64,000 nt of DNA from Tautonia marina (lineage in GTDB: Bacteria; Planctomycetota; Planctomycetia; Isosphaerales; Isosphaeraceae): the NCBI RefSeq assembly GCF_009177065.1, contig NZ_WEZF01000007.1, forward strand, positions 1 through 64,000. The letters are read 5' to 3'. The notes beneath the pieces were generated by a model. That model saw only the letters and a list, made by a program, of their open reading frames with translations. It had not been told where the DNA came from and ran no database searches. Position 1 is the stretch's first letter. Each line of letters begins with the position of its first letter. The translations under genes were made by a program, and so were the position numbers. Positions 52,520 through 60,463 of this stretch are shown in pieces.

Positions 52520-54025
52520 TCAGGAGAGGTCGTATGGTCCGACCTGCTCCATCTTCCACTGCCAGCGCCGAGCCGCCGTGCCCGGCATCAGTTGATCGTC
52601 GTTGTCCAGGTCCACAACCTGGTCGATGGCCTGGGTGAACCAGAGCGGGGCCGCTCCGGACAGGGCGGCTCGGGCAAAATGCCCCATCGCGGCCCGGGTC
52701 GGCTGGACGAACTCGACCACGCCGTACGACGCCTCCGGACCGGACTGAGCATCCCAGCGATGAACTAGGCCCTCGATCCCGATGGTCTGAGCCATCAGCG
52801 GAGGAGGAGCGGCGAACACCTGCGTCCAGGGCACCCGAGCCAGATCCGGCGAGGCAATCATCTGATTGATAAACCCGCCCCCCTGATCCGGCTGCTCCGG
52901 AACCGTCGTGTTCGGAGGCGAAACGATCGCCGAGGGAATCGGTCCCCCGCTGAAGTCGGCTCGCAAGGCGTAGGCACCGATGCCGTTGACCCCACTGCTG
53001 CCGCCATTCCAACCCATCGCCCTGATGTAAATGCCGGTACCAGCCGGAACCCCGGTAAATTTCAGGGAAACCGTCGCGCCGAACGTCGAACTGGCACTCG
53101 GCGCGACCGTCCAGGCCACCAGTTGCAAGGCAGAGTTGTAGACCATGAACCGAGGACTCAGCGAGCTGAGATCCTTCGATTGCATGGTGATGATCATCTC
53201 GCCGCTCGTATTGCTCGGCGCCTGCACATAGAACCAGTCTTCATCCTGATTCGAGGTGATATCCAGGTTCGGTAGCGTTACGCGCCGGTTCGAATCGATC
53301 AACCCGGAGATGTTCACCGCCGTCCAGGGTGACTGGTTGTTCTGGAACTGATCGACCCAGTCTTGCTGCCGAACGCCGTAGAGCGATCGAATTCCGGCGA
53401 TGTCGTCCGAGGTCAGCCCCTGCTTGACCCCGGTATAGGTGTCGTACATCACCGACGTGCTGAACTCGGAGTGCCCAAGCCCGAGCGAATGCCCAATCTC
53501 GTGGATCGCGACGGTCTGAAGGTCAAAATTTGCGTTGACGTTCCAGCTCGCCGAACTGTTGAACACAACATCACCGGCCAGCGTCCCCCCGTGAAACGGC
53601 GGAGGCAAAAAGGCCTGTCCTAACGCCTGAGGTGCCATCGGCTTGGCGAAAAAGCGAAGATCACCAAAGCGTGGGTCATTCTGCTGGTTCCCGGAAATCC
53701 CCATCGGGGCGCCGGTGTCGGAAACCTCGGCCATGTTGATGTTGGTGGCCGATTGCCAAAGCGCGGCCGCGCGGCGAAGCGCGAACTTCCATTGGGCCTC
53801 AGTGATGCCCCGATCCGCCATGGCCTGATGCATCTGGTTCGGCACACCGGCCACATCGGTCCCATCCGCGGGAATGCTGTAGGAGATCCGGCTGCCGTAA
53901 GCCCATTGACCCCCGAGCGTCGAATACAAAAGTAAGCGTTGCTCCAGCCCCTCAAGCTGCGGTTTCCGGCCAGCGGAACTGGGCCGACGCTCTCTGGAAT
54001 GGTGTTGCATCTTGCTTCCAAACAT
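52520..54025 (-). CDS. Matrixin-like zinc metalloprotease with PPC-like domain
   Basis: 501 residues from ATG 54025 (AAAGGA upstream). The N-terminus LEGLEQRLLLYS is the planctomycete LEPR-xLL-type export motif. The protease domain (about 45-225) resembles peptidase family M10A: ISYSIPADGT, ALWQSATNINMAEVSDTG, and the zinc motif HEIGHSLGLGH followed by a Met-turn SVMYDTYTG. A beta domain (about 245-350, DEDWFYVQAPSNTSGEMIITMQ) resembles PPC domains of secreted proteases. The C-terminal part ends with Asp-rich VVDLDNDDQLMPG. A propeptide with cysteine switch is not seen. Confidence 0.88.
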   Translation of the reverse strand: MFGSKMQHHSRERRPSSAGRKPQLEGLEQRLLLYSTLGGQWAYGSRISYSIPADGTDVAGVPNQMHQAMADRGITEAQWKFALRRAAALWQSATNINMAEVSDTGAPMGISGNQQNDPRFGDLRFFAKPMAPQALGQAFLPPPFHGGTLAGDVVFNSSASWNVNANFDLQTVAIHEIGHSLGLGHSEFSTSVMYDTYTGVKQGLTSDDIAGIRSLYGVRQQDWVDQFQNNQSPWTAVNISGLIDSNRRVTLPNLDITSNQDEDWFYVQAPSNTSGEMIITMQSKDLSSLSPRFMVYNSALQLVAWTVAPSASSTFGATVSLKFTGVPAGTGIYIRAMGWNGGSSGVNGIGAYALRADFSGGPIPSAIVSPPNTTVPEQPDQGGGFINQMIASPDLARVPWTQVFAAPPPLMAQTIGIEGLVHRWDAQSGPEASYGVVEFVQPTRAAMGHFARAALSGAAPLWFTQAIDQVVDLDNDDQLMPGTAARRWQWKMEQVGPYDLS

Positions 54026-54615
54026 CAGGGGTGATCCTTTCGTCTCGTGGGAACAAGACGCAGCGTTGAGGAACTGTCTCAACCAAGACCCCGCCGCGAC
54101 GGCACCTCTCCGAGACCAACTCGACAGCGTCTCTCTGATCTGATCTGTTCAACACGCCTCTGAAAGCAATCTAGTTCACGCGTTGCTTTGAAAAACTTGC
54201 GCACCAAGCCATGTTGCTCTGAAGCAACATTCCCCTCACCTATGAACAGGCCAAAGGCCACCCTCGTGTCCCGTTCTTCGAGAGAGGCCAAAGAGGACCC
54301 TCGTGTCCCGTTCTTCGTGCCCTTTGGTCGTCTCCGCCATGTGAGAACTGCCGATCCCCCTTCAATCCGCTTGATAAACTCGACCGACGCATCAACATTC
54401 CCCGCAACGACCTCTTCGAAAAACTGAAAATCCAGGCAGAGGCGTTCTTGAATTGATCCGCGATTTCCCGGATCATAACTTGTTGTGCAATCTCGCCCTG
54501 CAACATCCGGAAGGGGTGGTTGTGGGTGATTGAATCAACGATTGTGATGGTCAGGGACCGCGTGCCGTCGCACTGTCCTCCATCCAGAGCCCCTCTCAAC
54601 GGGAGGCGCAGACGA
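54026..54615. other. 590-bp divergent intergenic region with repeats
   Basis: No gene is recognised. It contains a perfect 8-bp inverted repeat, ATGTTGCT (54211-54218) with AGCAACAT (54223-54230), and a 32-bp direct repeat (see the separate entry). The stretch is richer in A and T than its surroundings. It must carry promoters for the matrixin gene (minus) and the second B12-type regulator (plus). Confidence 0.45.
54249..54317. repeat. 32-bp direct repeat, two copies 37 bp apart
   Basis: Copies at 54249-54280 and 54286-54317 share GGCCAAAG at the left and an exact 21-base block (CCCTCGTGTCCCGTTCTTCG with a preceding A) at the right. They lie 5' of the MerR/B12 regulator and could be binding sites or a recent duplication. 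Confidence 0.6.
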
Positions 54616-55680
54616 GTGAAGGCCAATCCTCTCTCCAAGGCCCATTACTCGATCGCGGCCGTTTCGAAACTGAGCGGCGTGAGTTGCCACACGCTCCGGG
54701 TCTGGGAACGGCGTTATGGCTTTCCCGTGCCCGAACGGCTGGCGTCAGGTCACCGTCGTTACCCTGCCCAGCAGGTTGACTTGATCTGCCAGGTTGCTCG
54801 ACGATGCCAGCTTGGCGGCTCCATCGCCCAGCACATCGCCGAGGCCCGCGCCGGCCATCCCCCGCCGCCGCCGGTCAACCAGGCCCCTGCAGTCACCAGC
54901 CACCTGATGACCGAGCTCGTCGACACGCTGCAGCAGGCCGACGCCCGCTCGGCCGAGGCCATCTATCACCGCCTGACCAGCGGCCTGTCTCCGGAGAAGA
55001 TCGCCAACGGCATTCTCACTCCCGCCCTCACCGAAGCGGGCGAGCGGTTGTTCCGCAAAGACTGTTCGCTTGTCGAGGAACGGCTGGCCACCATGTTCTT
55101 TCTTCGCAAGCTCGCCGCTCTGGTCGACGACGCTCAACGAGCCAACACCGCTCCCCTCGGACGTGTCATTGTGTTCGTCATGCAGGGAGACCGACACGAG
55201 GGCGGGGCCTTGATGCTCAGCCTGGCGCTCGAACTGGCGGGTTGGCGGTCCCTGTTCCTCGGCGCAGACCTTCCCATTCACGAGGTTCAGCGCGGGATCG
55301 ACCGTTGGAAGCCGGTCGCCGTTGGGGTCTCGCTCAGCCTTTCACGCAACATCCGCAAACGCTTTGATGAGCTGGAAAGCCTGCGAGGAGCGCCGATCTT
55401 TGTGGGCGGGCGCAGCCTGCTCAATTACCAGGGTCTTGCCCGGCGCTGCGGACTCGGTGTCGTGCGAGGACCGGCAATTCCCAACGTGGGCCAGTACCTC
55501 GAAGGACTCGTCGGCCGAGGGAGCCAGACGGCTCCCTGCCCGGACTGCACCGCTCCAGAACCCACCGGGCTCGCCTCGCGTCACATTCAGGGCGAGGAAT
55601 TCTCAGAATGGCACGACGATGCCTCGAAACCAAACTCACCCACCGGGCTCACCTCGACCAGTGAACTCCGTACCGGCTAA
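54616..55680 (+). CDS. MerR/CarH-like regulator with B12-binding domain (second copy)
   Basis: 354 residues from GTG 54616 (GGAGG at 9 bases). A MerR helix-turn-helix (YSIAAVSKLSGVSCHTLRVWERRYGFPVPERLASGHRRYP) is followed by the four-helix and Rossmann cobalamin fold. The lower-axial His motif G-D-x-H-x-x-G is present (QGDRHEGG, H194). But the CarH light-sensing motif W-x9-EH reads L145, E155, R156, so two of its three key residues are replaced. This is the reverse of the other B12-type regulator in the window. The C-terminal 45 residues are a polar tail with CPDC. It stands alone, convergent with the repeat-protein gene. Confidence 0.85.
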   Translation: MKANPLSKAHYSIAAVSKLSGVSCHTLRVWERRYGFPVPERLASGHRRYPAQQVDLICQVARRCQLGGSIAQHIAEARAGHPPPPPVNQAPAVTSHLMTELVDTLQQADARSAEAIYHRLTSGLSPEKIANGILTPALTEAGERLFRKDCSLVEERLATMFFLRKLAALVDDAQRANTAPLGRVIVFVMQGDRHEGGALMLSLALELAGWRSLFLGADLPIHEVQRGIDRWKPVAVGVSLSLSRNIRKRFDELESLRGAPIFVGGRSLLNYQGLARRCGLGVVRGPAIPNVGQYLEGLVGRGSQTAPCPDCTAPEPTGLASRHIQGEEFSEWHDDASKPNSPTGLTSTSELRTG

Positions 55681-55753
55681 GGCAGACCATCAACTTCGGC
55701 GGTGACGAGCGGTCCGTCCCTCACCCGTGATTCCCCAGCGGACCGCAAACGAA

Positions 55754-55783
55754 CGAAGCCATCCGCAAGAACGGATGGCTTCG
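55754..55783. terminator. Bidirectional hairpin terminator
   Basis: CGAAGCCATCCG (55754-55765) pairs perfectly with 55772-55783 around a 6-base loop. It lies between the converging stops of the second B12-type regulator (55680) and the repeat protein (55821) and probably ends both transcripts. Confidence 0.65.
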
Positions 55784-55820
55784 TCGAGTCGCATCAATCG
55801 TCCAGCAGAACCGAGTCGTC

Positions 55821-56561
55821 TCAGCCCTTGAACGGAGCCTGAGGAGCCGGGGCAATCTGCGGAGCCGGAGCAACCTTGGCCGGGGCCTGAGGAGCCGGAG
55901 CAACCTTGGCCGGGGCCTGAGGAGCCGGGGCAACCTTGGCCGGGGCCTGAGGAGCCGGAGCAACCTTGGCCGGGGCCTGAGGAGCCGGGGCAACCTTGGC
56001 CGGGGCCTGAGGAGCCGGGGCAACCTTGGCCGGGGCCTGAGGAGCCGGGGCAACCTTGGCCGGGGCCTGAGGAGCCGGGGCAACCTTGGCCGGAGCCTGC
56101 GGAGCCGGAGCAACCTTGGCCGGGGCCTGAGGAGCCGGAGCAACCTTGGCCGGGGCCTGAGGAGCCGGAGCAACCTTGGCCGGGGCCTGAGGAGCCGGAG
56201 CAACCTTGGCCGGGGCCTGAGGAGCAGGCATCACCTTCACAGGAGCCTGCGGAGCCGGGGCAACCTTGGCCGGAGCCTGAGGAGCCGGAGCAACCTTGGC
56301 CGGAGCCTGCGGAGCCGGAGCAACCTTGGCCGGGGCCTGCGGAGCCGGAGCAACCTTGGCCGGGGCCTGCGGAGCCGGAGCAACCTTGGCCGGGGCCTGA
56401 GGAGCCGGCGCAACCTTGGCCGGCGCCTGCGGGGCCGGCATCACCTTCGCGGGGGCCTGAGCCGCCGGGGCGACCTGGGCAGTGGCGTGAACCATTTCGT
56501 GGCCGCCATGCCCGGTCCCCACGTTGCTCAGAGCAAGTGCTAGGACCAAAGCCTTGGTCAT
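55821..56561 (-). CDS. Secreted Ala/Pro/Lys decapeptide-repeat protein
   Basis: 246 residues. A short signal-like start (MTKALVLALALSNVGTG) and a His-containing stretch precede 20 tandem copies of the decapeptide APAKVAPAPQ (variants with M, and one APVKV), then IAPAPQAPFKG. The DNA repeat is 30 bp, so all three reading frames of this strand are open, giving false long frames; the signal peptide and the regular Lys make this the coding one. One Lys per ten residues and constant Pro suggest an extended basic chain, comparable to proline-rich wall-spanning or nucleic-acid-binding repeats. The function is unknown. Confidence 0.65.
   Translation of the reverse strand: MTKALVLALALSNVGTGHGGHEMVHATAQVAPAAQAPAKVMPAPQAPAKVAPAPQAPAKVAPAPQAPAKVAPAPQAPAKVAPAPQAPAKVAPAPQAPAKVAPAPQAPVKVMPAPQAPAKVAPAPQAPAKVAPAPQAPAKVAPAPQAPAKVAPAPQAPAKVAPAPQAPAKVAPAPQAPAKVAPAPQAPAKVAPAPQAPAKVAPAPQAPAKVAPAPQAPAKVAPAPQAPAKVAPAPQIAPAPQAPFKG
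55838..56456 (-). repeat. 30-bp minisatellite within the decapeptide-repeat gene
   Basis: About 20 units of 30 bp, nearly identical except GGGG/GGAG and CTGA/CTGC variants at fixed positions, with two deviating units near 56226-56250 and 56425-56455. Copy number is likely to vary between strains and may be mis-assembled from short reads. Confidence 0.85.
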
Positions 56562-57168
56562 CGCGATAACCTCGAGGCAAAAGAAAATCGTGTCAGTACG
56601 TTCCGGTCGACGTCTCGATCGGTTACGGTGAGCAGTTCCCCCGCTCCTTTTTCGCTCCGACCGTCCCGTCGAGCGATCAAAAGGAGTTCAACCGTCACAA
56701 GCCTTCCCTGGCCCGTTCGGCCACCCAGCCTTCTACCTGTGACAGCGTTCAGGCCGGGTGGAGGAGTGATGAACGTCTCCCGCTCAAAACACCTCGATTT
56801 CGGGGACGACGGCAGGAATCGTATTACCAGGAAGAGTCGGCCCAACCCGCGTCCTTTCAGGGCCACTCTCGATCCTCCGTCTGGGTGGTAGTGTTGGGTA
56901 TCGGCCATGACTTCCCCTCGGATGAGGTAATTCGAGGAACAAGGCGAGATGACAAGCGGGGGGAATTTAGGGGGTATAACGAACGTATTCAACACCTGCT
57001 CAATCGGCCTGGGTATTGCGTCGATCGACTCTCTCCGACGAACCGAAACTCTCTAGGCAATCCATGCCGCGGAGCGTTCGCCGTTTCTCAACCATGGACT
57101 CGGTTGTGACTGGCGGGGGCGGAGTCGGGGGCGACCCAAGGACTATGACGGGAACGACGGGAGGCAAC
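56562..57168. other. 607-bp divergent intergenic region
   Basis: No secure gene. A minus-strand frame (56558 to about 56908) has no known motif or signal. A TATAAC box (56975-56980) with TGACAA 19 bp upstream could be a weak promoter for the plus-strand gene at 57169. Otherwise nothing is recognised. Confidence 0.4.
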
Positions 57169-58764
57169 ATGCGTATCGGCAACGGGCTCAGAGGGGCGGC
57201 GGTCTGGGCCGTGATCGCCCTGACGGTGATTCCATCCGTGAACGGGGCGACGGCGCCTCAGGAACGGGTGCAGCCAGTTCCCCTGGGCGGCGCTTTGTCG
57301 GACCAGCGCGGGGACCGTTTCTACGGAGTTTACATTCCCACTCGGTACGGCGGTCAGTTGACGATCACTGTCAACGACGGCAAGGTCGATCGAATTGTCG
57401 GCCCCGATGGTCGTCCGAGGACCAACGGCAGCGAAGTCGGGCGCGACCAGCACGGCTGGTACACCTTCCTTGTTTCGGGTGCCAAGGACGCCTACACCGT
57501 CACGACGAAATTCGTCCAGGTCGGTGAAGCGGCCCGAAGGCCCTGGAATTTCTACTACTGGCCAACCAAGGGCGACTCGATCCACGAACCTTGGGCCGGC
57601 GGTAACGGCCGAGTGGACACGACCTATGTCAATGGAGACGATATTCTCGTCGCCACCCCAGGCAGTTACATTGCTCCCGGAAAAGATATTGTCCTGCCCG
57701 GACCCAACGGCATTCTCGAAACGATGCCCGCGGCGGGAGATACCGCAACCTGGTTCCCCAACCTCTACGACGATCTGACCTGGAGAGGTCCTGACGGCAC
57801 GGTTTACGCCACGCCCTCTCCCCTCTTGAAGTACGACCAGTTGTTCAACACGCGGGCCCGCAGTTGGGAAGGGTCCTATGCGCAGAATCAGGACATCAAC
57901 CGCTGGCCAGGCCATTGTCTCGGGGGCGCGGTGTCGTCGATTCTGCTGAACGAACCCGTCCCGGCCCCCGGCTCGGGCCTGACGCGAGATGAGTTGAAGG
58001 CCCTCTGGGCGGAACTTGGCGAGAACCATCTGAACCACCGGATCGGCGACTACGCGACCGACATTCCCGCCGGTCCTCCCCGTCCCGGTTCGGATGAAAC
58101 CGACCGATTCGCACCTCAGGTCCACCGGATGCTGGAGCAGCATATCGTTGGGCGGCGTCAGGCGTTGCTCGGCAACCTGCGGGCCTTCCCCCCCACCGGC
58201 ACGGCTGGCGAAGTCTGGAACCACGGCATCGGCAAGGTCACGACCACCTATTACGCCATGCCGGGCAAGGGAGAGCGATCGGTCCGCCTGCTCGTCGAGG
58301 TCGAGGCCAACACCGGATCGAACCTGAACGAGAGCGATCCCAAGCCCCGCGTGGCCATTTACGAGTACACCATCGTGTATGGACTCGATGGCGAGATCGA
58401 CCAGTCGAAGGCCTATCAGTCCGACTGGATCGCCGTGCGGGGAGACACGATGTTCGCCCCGCTCAACGTGCTGGAACTGGCGGAAACCCGCTGGCAAGGC
58501 CACAACCCCTACGTCAACGAGGCGAACATCCGGTCCCTCGACCTGGCCAACGGCGGCAATCTGACCGGACGGCTGGCGGGAACTCCTCCGCAGTTCCAGC
58601 CGGTCGCATCGTACGAGGGGTTGGGAAGCGGTCGCCCCGCCGGAGGCGGCTTCCCCGGCTTCGGCAATCTTGCCGGTTCCGGACCGGGTGCGGGATCTCC
58701 GAACGATCTGCCCGGCGCTCCGGTTCCGCGACGAGGCGTCCTCTCTCGCCTCTTTGCTCGATAG
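57169..58764 (+). CDS. Secreted transglutaminase-elicitor-like protein
   Basis: 531 residues from ATG 57169 (GGGAGG). A signal peptide (NGLRGAAVWAVIALTVIPSVNG) precedes a domain that recalls the transglutaminase elicitor family (PF16683), first known from oomycetes: PWNFYYWPTKGDSIHEPW, then RWPGHCLGGAVSSILLNEP with Cys250 as the possible nucleophile, HGIGKVTTTYYAM, and a YEYTIVYGLDGEI strand. The C-terminal 60 residues are Gly/Pro-rich (GRPAGGGFPGFGNLAG). The match is by eye, so enzyme activity is uncertain. A strong terminator follows. Confidence 0.55.
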   Translation: MRIGNGLRGAAVWAVIALTVIPSVNGATAPQERVQPVPLGGALSDQRGDRFYGVYIPTRYGGQLTITVNDGKVDRIVGPDGRPRTNGSEVGRDQHGWYTFLVSGAKDAYTVTTKFVQVGEAARRPWNFYYWPTKGDSIHEPWAGGNGRVDTTYVNGDDILVATPGSYIAPGKDIVLPGPNGILETMPAAGDTATWFPNLYDDLTWRGPDGTVYATPSPLLKYDQLFNTRARSWEGSYAQNQDINRWPGHCLGGAVSSILLNEPVPAPGSGLTRDELKALWAELGENHLNHRIGDYATDIPAGPPRPGSDETDRFAPQVHRMLEQHIVGRRQALLGNLRAFPPTGTAGEVWNHGIGKVTTTYYAMPGKGERSVRLLVEVEANTGSNLNESDPKPRVAIYEYTIVYGLDGEIDQSKAYQSDWIAVRGDTMFAPLNVLELAETRWQGHNPYVNEANIRSLDLANGGNLTGRLAGTPPQFQPVASYEGLGSGRPAGGGFPGFGNLAGSGPGAGSPNDLPGAPVPRRGVLSRLFAR

Positions 58765-59127
58765 GCTCCCCTGCCCCGTTTCGCACCGTCTGACCAGCCA
58801 TCGCATGCTCACGGTCCTGTCGGCCTCTGTCCCATCGCTCAGGCAATGGGACAGAGGCCGTTTCACTTGGAGAACTCGCCAACGCATGATGAATTTCTCT
58901 CGGATGGAAACGAGCCGGCAAAACCCCGGCAGCCCCGACAATCCCCTTTATCCTCCAAGTCACGCCCAGAGGCCCCTACGCTCGGCATGGCCGTTCAAGT
59001 TTGCCCAGGGGGCCGGACGATCATCGAAACCAGGCGACGGAAACCGGACTGTCGCCCCAACCGCTCCGGCTCGCCTTCGAACCGGATCAGCGACCGACCT
59101 CGACGCCCCTCAACCGGAGCCTCGCCG
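58765..59127. other. Intergenic stretch between terminator and exopolysaccharide-type genes
   Basis: Holds the terminator of the preceding gene; the remaining 260 bases have no recognised gene, although a plus-strand frame is open from 58846 into the next gene. No promoter was identified. Confidence 0.4.
58821..58866 (+). terminator. Strong hairpin terminator, 15-bp perfect stem
   Basis: CGGCCTCTGTCCCAT (58821-58835) pairs with 58846-58860 with a 10-base loop, followed by TTTCACTT. It ends the transcript of the gene at 57169-58764. Confidence 0.8.
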
Positions 59128-59595
59128 ATGATCGGAAGCCCTTCTGTCTGCGAATCGACGGTGAGTCCGCGATCGGCGGCTTCCCGGGCGGTCGCTCCTC
59201 CGGTCTTGATCGAGGTCCCCGCGCTGCCCGGCTCGGGTCCACATCGCTCGCGAGCCAACCCGAGGAGGCCGGTGTCCACCGTCAGACCCCGTCGGAGGCT
59301 CCGCCGAGAGGTTCGGGTGGTTGGACTGGCGATGCTCATGGGATTGCTGGCCGTCTCGGCCGCGATTGCCGTCTGGTCGAGGGAACCGGCGACGGCCGAT
59401 GTCGAGCTAGCCGACGAGGTTCCCCCGGTTTCCGAACCGTTCGGGATCGAACTGGATGTTCCGATCCCCGATCCGGTCGATTCGGCCCATCAGGACGATC
59501 CGGCCGAAATGCTTCCGGTCGCCTTTCCCGGCTACCTGTTGCCGGGCGAGAGTGATGCTGATGGCGAGGAGGAACACGGCCATGCGAGACCTTGA
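59128..59595 (+). CDS. Single-pass membrane protein next to BY-kinase-like gene
   Basis: 155 residues. A basic Ser/Pro/Arg-rich cytoplasmic N-terminus (about 1-72) leads to one membrane helix (VVGLAMLMGLLAVSAAIAVW) and a short acidic extracytoplasmic tail (EPATADVELADEVPP, DPVDSAHQDDPAEM). No chain-length (Wzz) domain is visible. It overlaps the next gene by 14 bp, which suggests coupling and perhaps a role as its membrane partner, like the activator subunits of split BY-kinases. The start at 59128 is the first ATG that leaves a normal N-terminus; no strong RBS. Confidence 0.5.
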   Translation: MIGSPSVCESTVSPRSAASRAVAPPVLIEVPALPGSGPHRSRANPRRPVSTVRPRRRLRREVRVVGLAMLMGLLAVSAAIAVWSREPATADVELADEVPPVSEPFGIELDVPIPDPVDSAHQDDPAEMLPVAFPGYLLPGESDADGEEEHGHARP

Positions 59596-60382
59596 TCAGG
59601 CCCTGGCCGACGCTTACGACCGTGACACGTCCGGTCGAGCCCTGAGCCGAGCGCCGAGCGACTCGCGGCTTGGGGAGACCCGAGCGCTCGAACTGCCGAA
59701 CGAACCGGGGGCGGTCCCTCCCCCTCCTCACTTTCACGTCCCCGGACGACGCACCCAGCCCCTGACCTGGCCAGCCACCGTCCGGGCTCTGGAGCGTCAG
59801 CATGGCGCACGGTTCGAACACCTCGCCGATCACCTGATCACGGCCCGCGATCGCGACCAGATCCGCGTCTTGCTCGTCACCAGTTGCCACCGAGCCGAGG
59901 GGCGGACAACCCTGGTCCTGACCGTCGCCCGGGCCCTGGCGCGTCGCCCCCATCGCTTGCTCGTGGTCGATGGCGACCTTGGCGGGCCGATGCTCGCGCG
60001 ACTGCTTGGCCTGAAACCTCGCGTCGGTCTGGAAGATGTGGTCCTCGACAACGTCCCTCTGGAGGAAGCCATTGTCGAGGTTCCCGACGACAACCTCAGC
60101 ATCCTGCCCCTCCGAGGTCCCGTCGCGCGTCCCCGGGAGTTCCTCCACGAACCGGGATGGTCCTGCATGATGGCCCGATTGCGGCGATCGTACGACCTGA
60201 TCCTGATCGACGGCAGCCCGCTGTTTACCGGACTCTCGGCGGCGGTCCTCCACCGGCCGGTCGATGCGGCGGTACTCGTCACCCATCGGGCCCTGACCGG
60301 CGAACGGGCCTTGCTCCGCGCCCTTGAGGTTCTCGACGCCGGGAACATCCCCCTGCTCGGTCTGGCCGAGACGTTCGTCTGA
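59582..60382 (+). CDS. BY-kinase/CpsD-like P-loop protein with altered Walker A
   Basis: 266 residues from ATG 59582 behind AGGAGG. It resembles the cytoplasmic ATPases (CpsD, Wzc C-terminal half) that control exopolysaccharide export: VLLVTSCHRAEGRTT at 96-110, RLLVVDGDLGGPMLARLLG (Walker A'), GLEDVVLDNVPLEEAI and YDLILIDGSPL (Walker B). The P-loop lysine is replaced by Arg108 (usual form GEGKST), so nucleotide binding may be weak or altered. The tail lacks a tyrosine cluster, unlike active BY-kinases. The neighbours are a membrane stub and an ExeA-like ATPase, the usual exopolysaccharide gene set. Confidence 0.75.
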   Translation: MRDLDQALADAYDRDTSGRALSRAPSDSRLGETRALELPNEPGAVPPPPHFHVPGRRTQPLTWPATVRALERQHGARFEHLADHLITARDRDQIRVLLVTSCHRAEGRTTLVLTVARALARRPHRLLVVDGDLGGPMLARLLGLKPRVGLEDVVLDNVPLEEAIVEVPDDNLSILPLRGPVARPREFLHEPGWSCMMARLRRSYDLILIDGSPLFTGLSAAVLHRPVDAAVLVTHRALTGERALLRALEVLDAGNIPLLGLAETFV

Positions 60383-60463
60383 GCCCCCTGCCGGTTCGAT
60401 TCCGGCGTGCCCGACCCTGTCTCGCCCGTGTCTGGTGGATCGCGACCGATCCGGGAGTTCCCC

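Noticed and set aside
55838-56456. CRISPR-like regular repeat
   Set aside because: The 30-bp units are directly adjacent with no spacers, encode a decapeptide in frame, and no cas genes are present.
56558-56995. 145-residue minus-strand frame upstream of the repeat protein
   Set aside because: No RBS that decides a start, no domain and no signal peptide; it overlaps the region needed for promoters of both neighbours.
57088-58941. 617-residue minus-strand open frame
   Set aside because: Antisense to the secreted gene at 57169-58764 and runs through its terminator; no recognisable motif.
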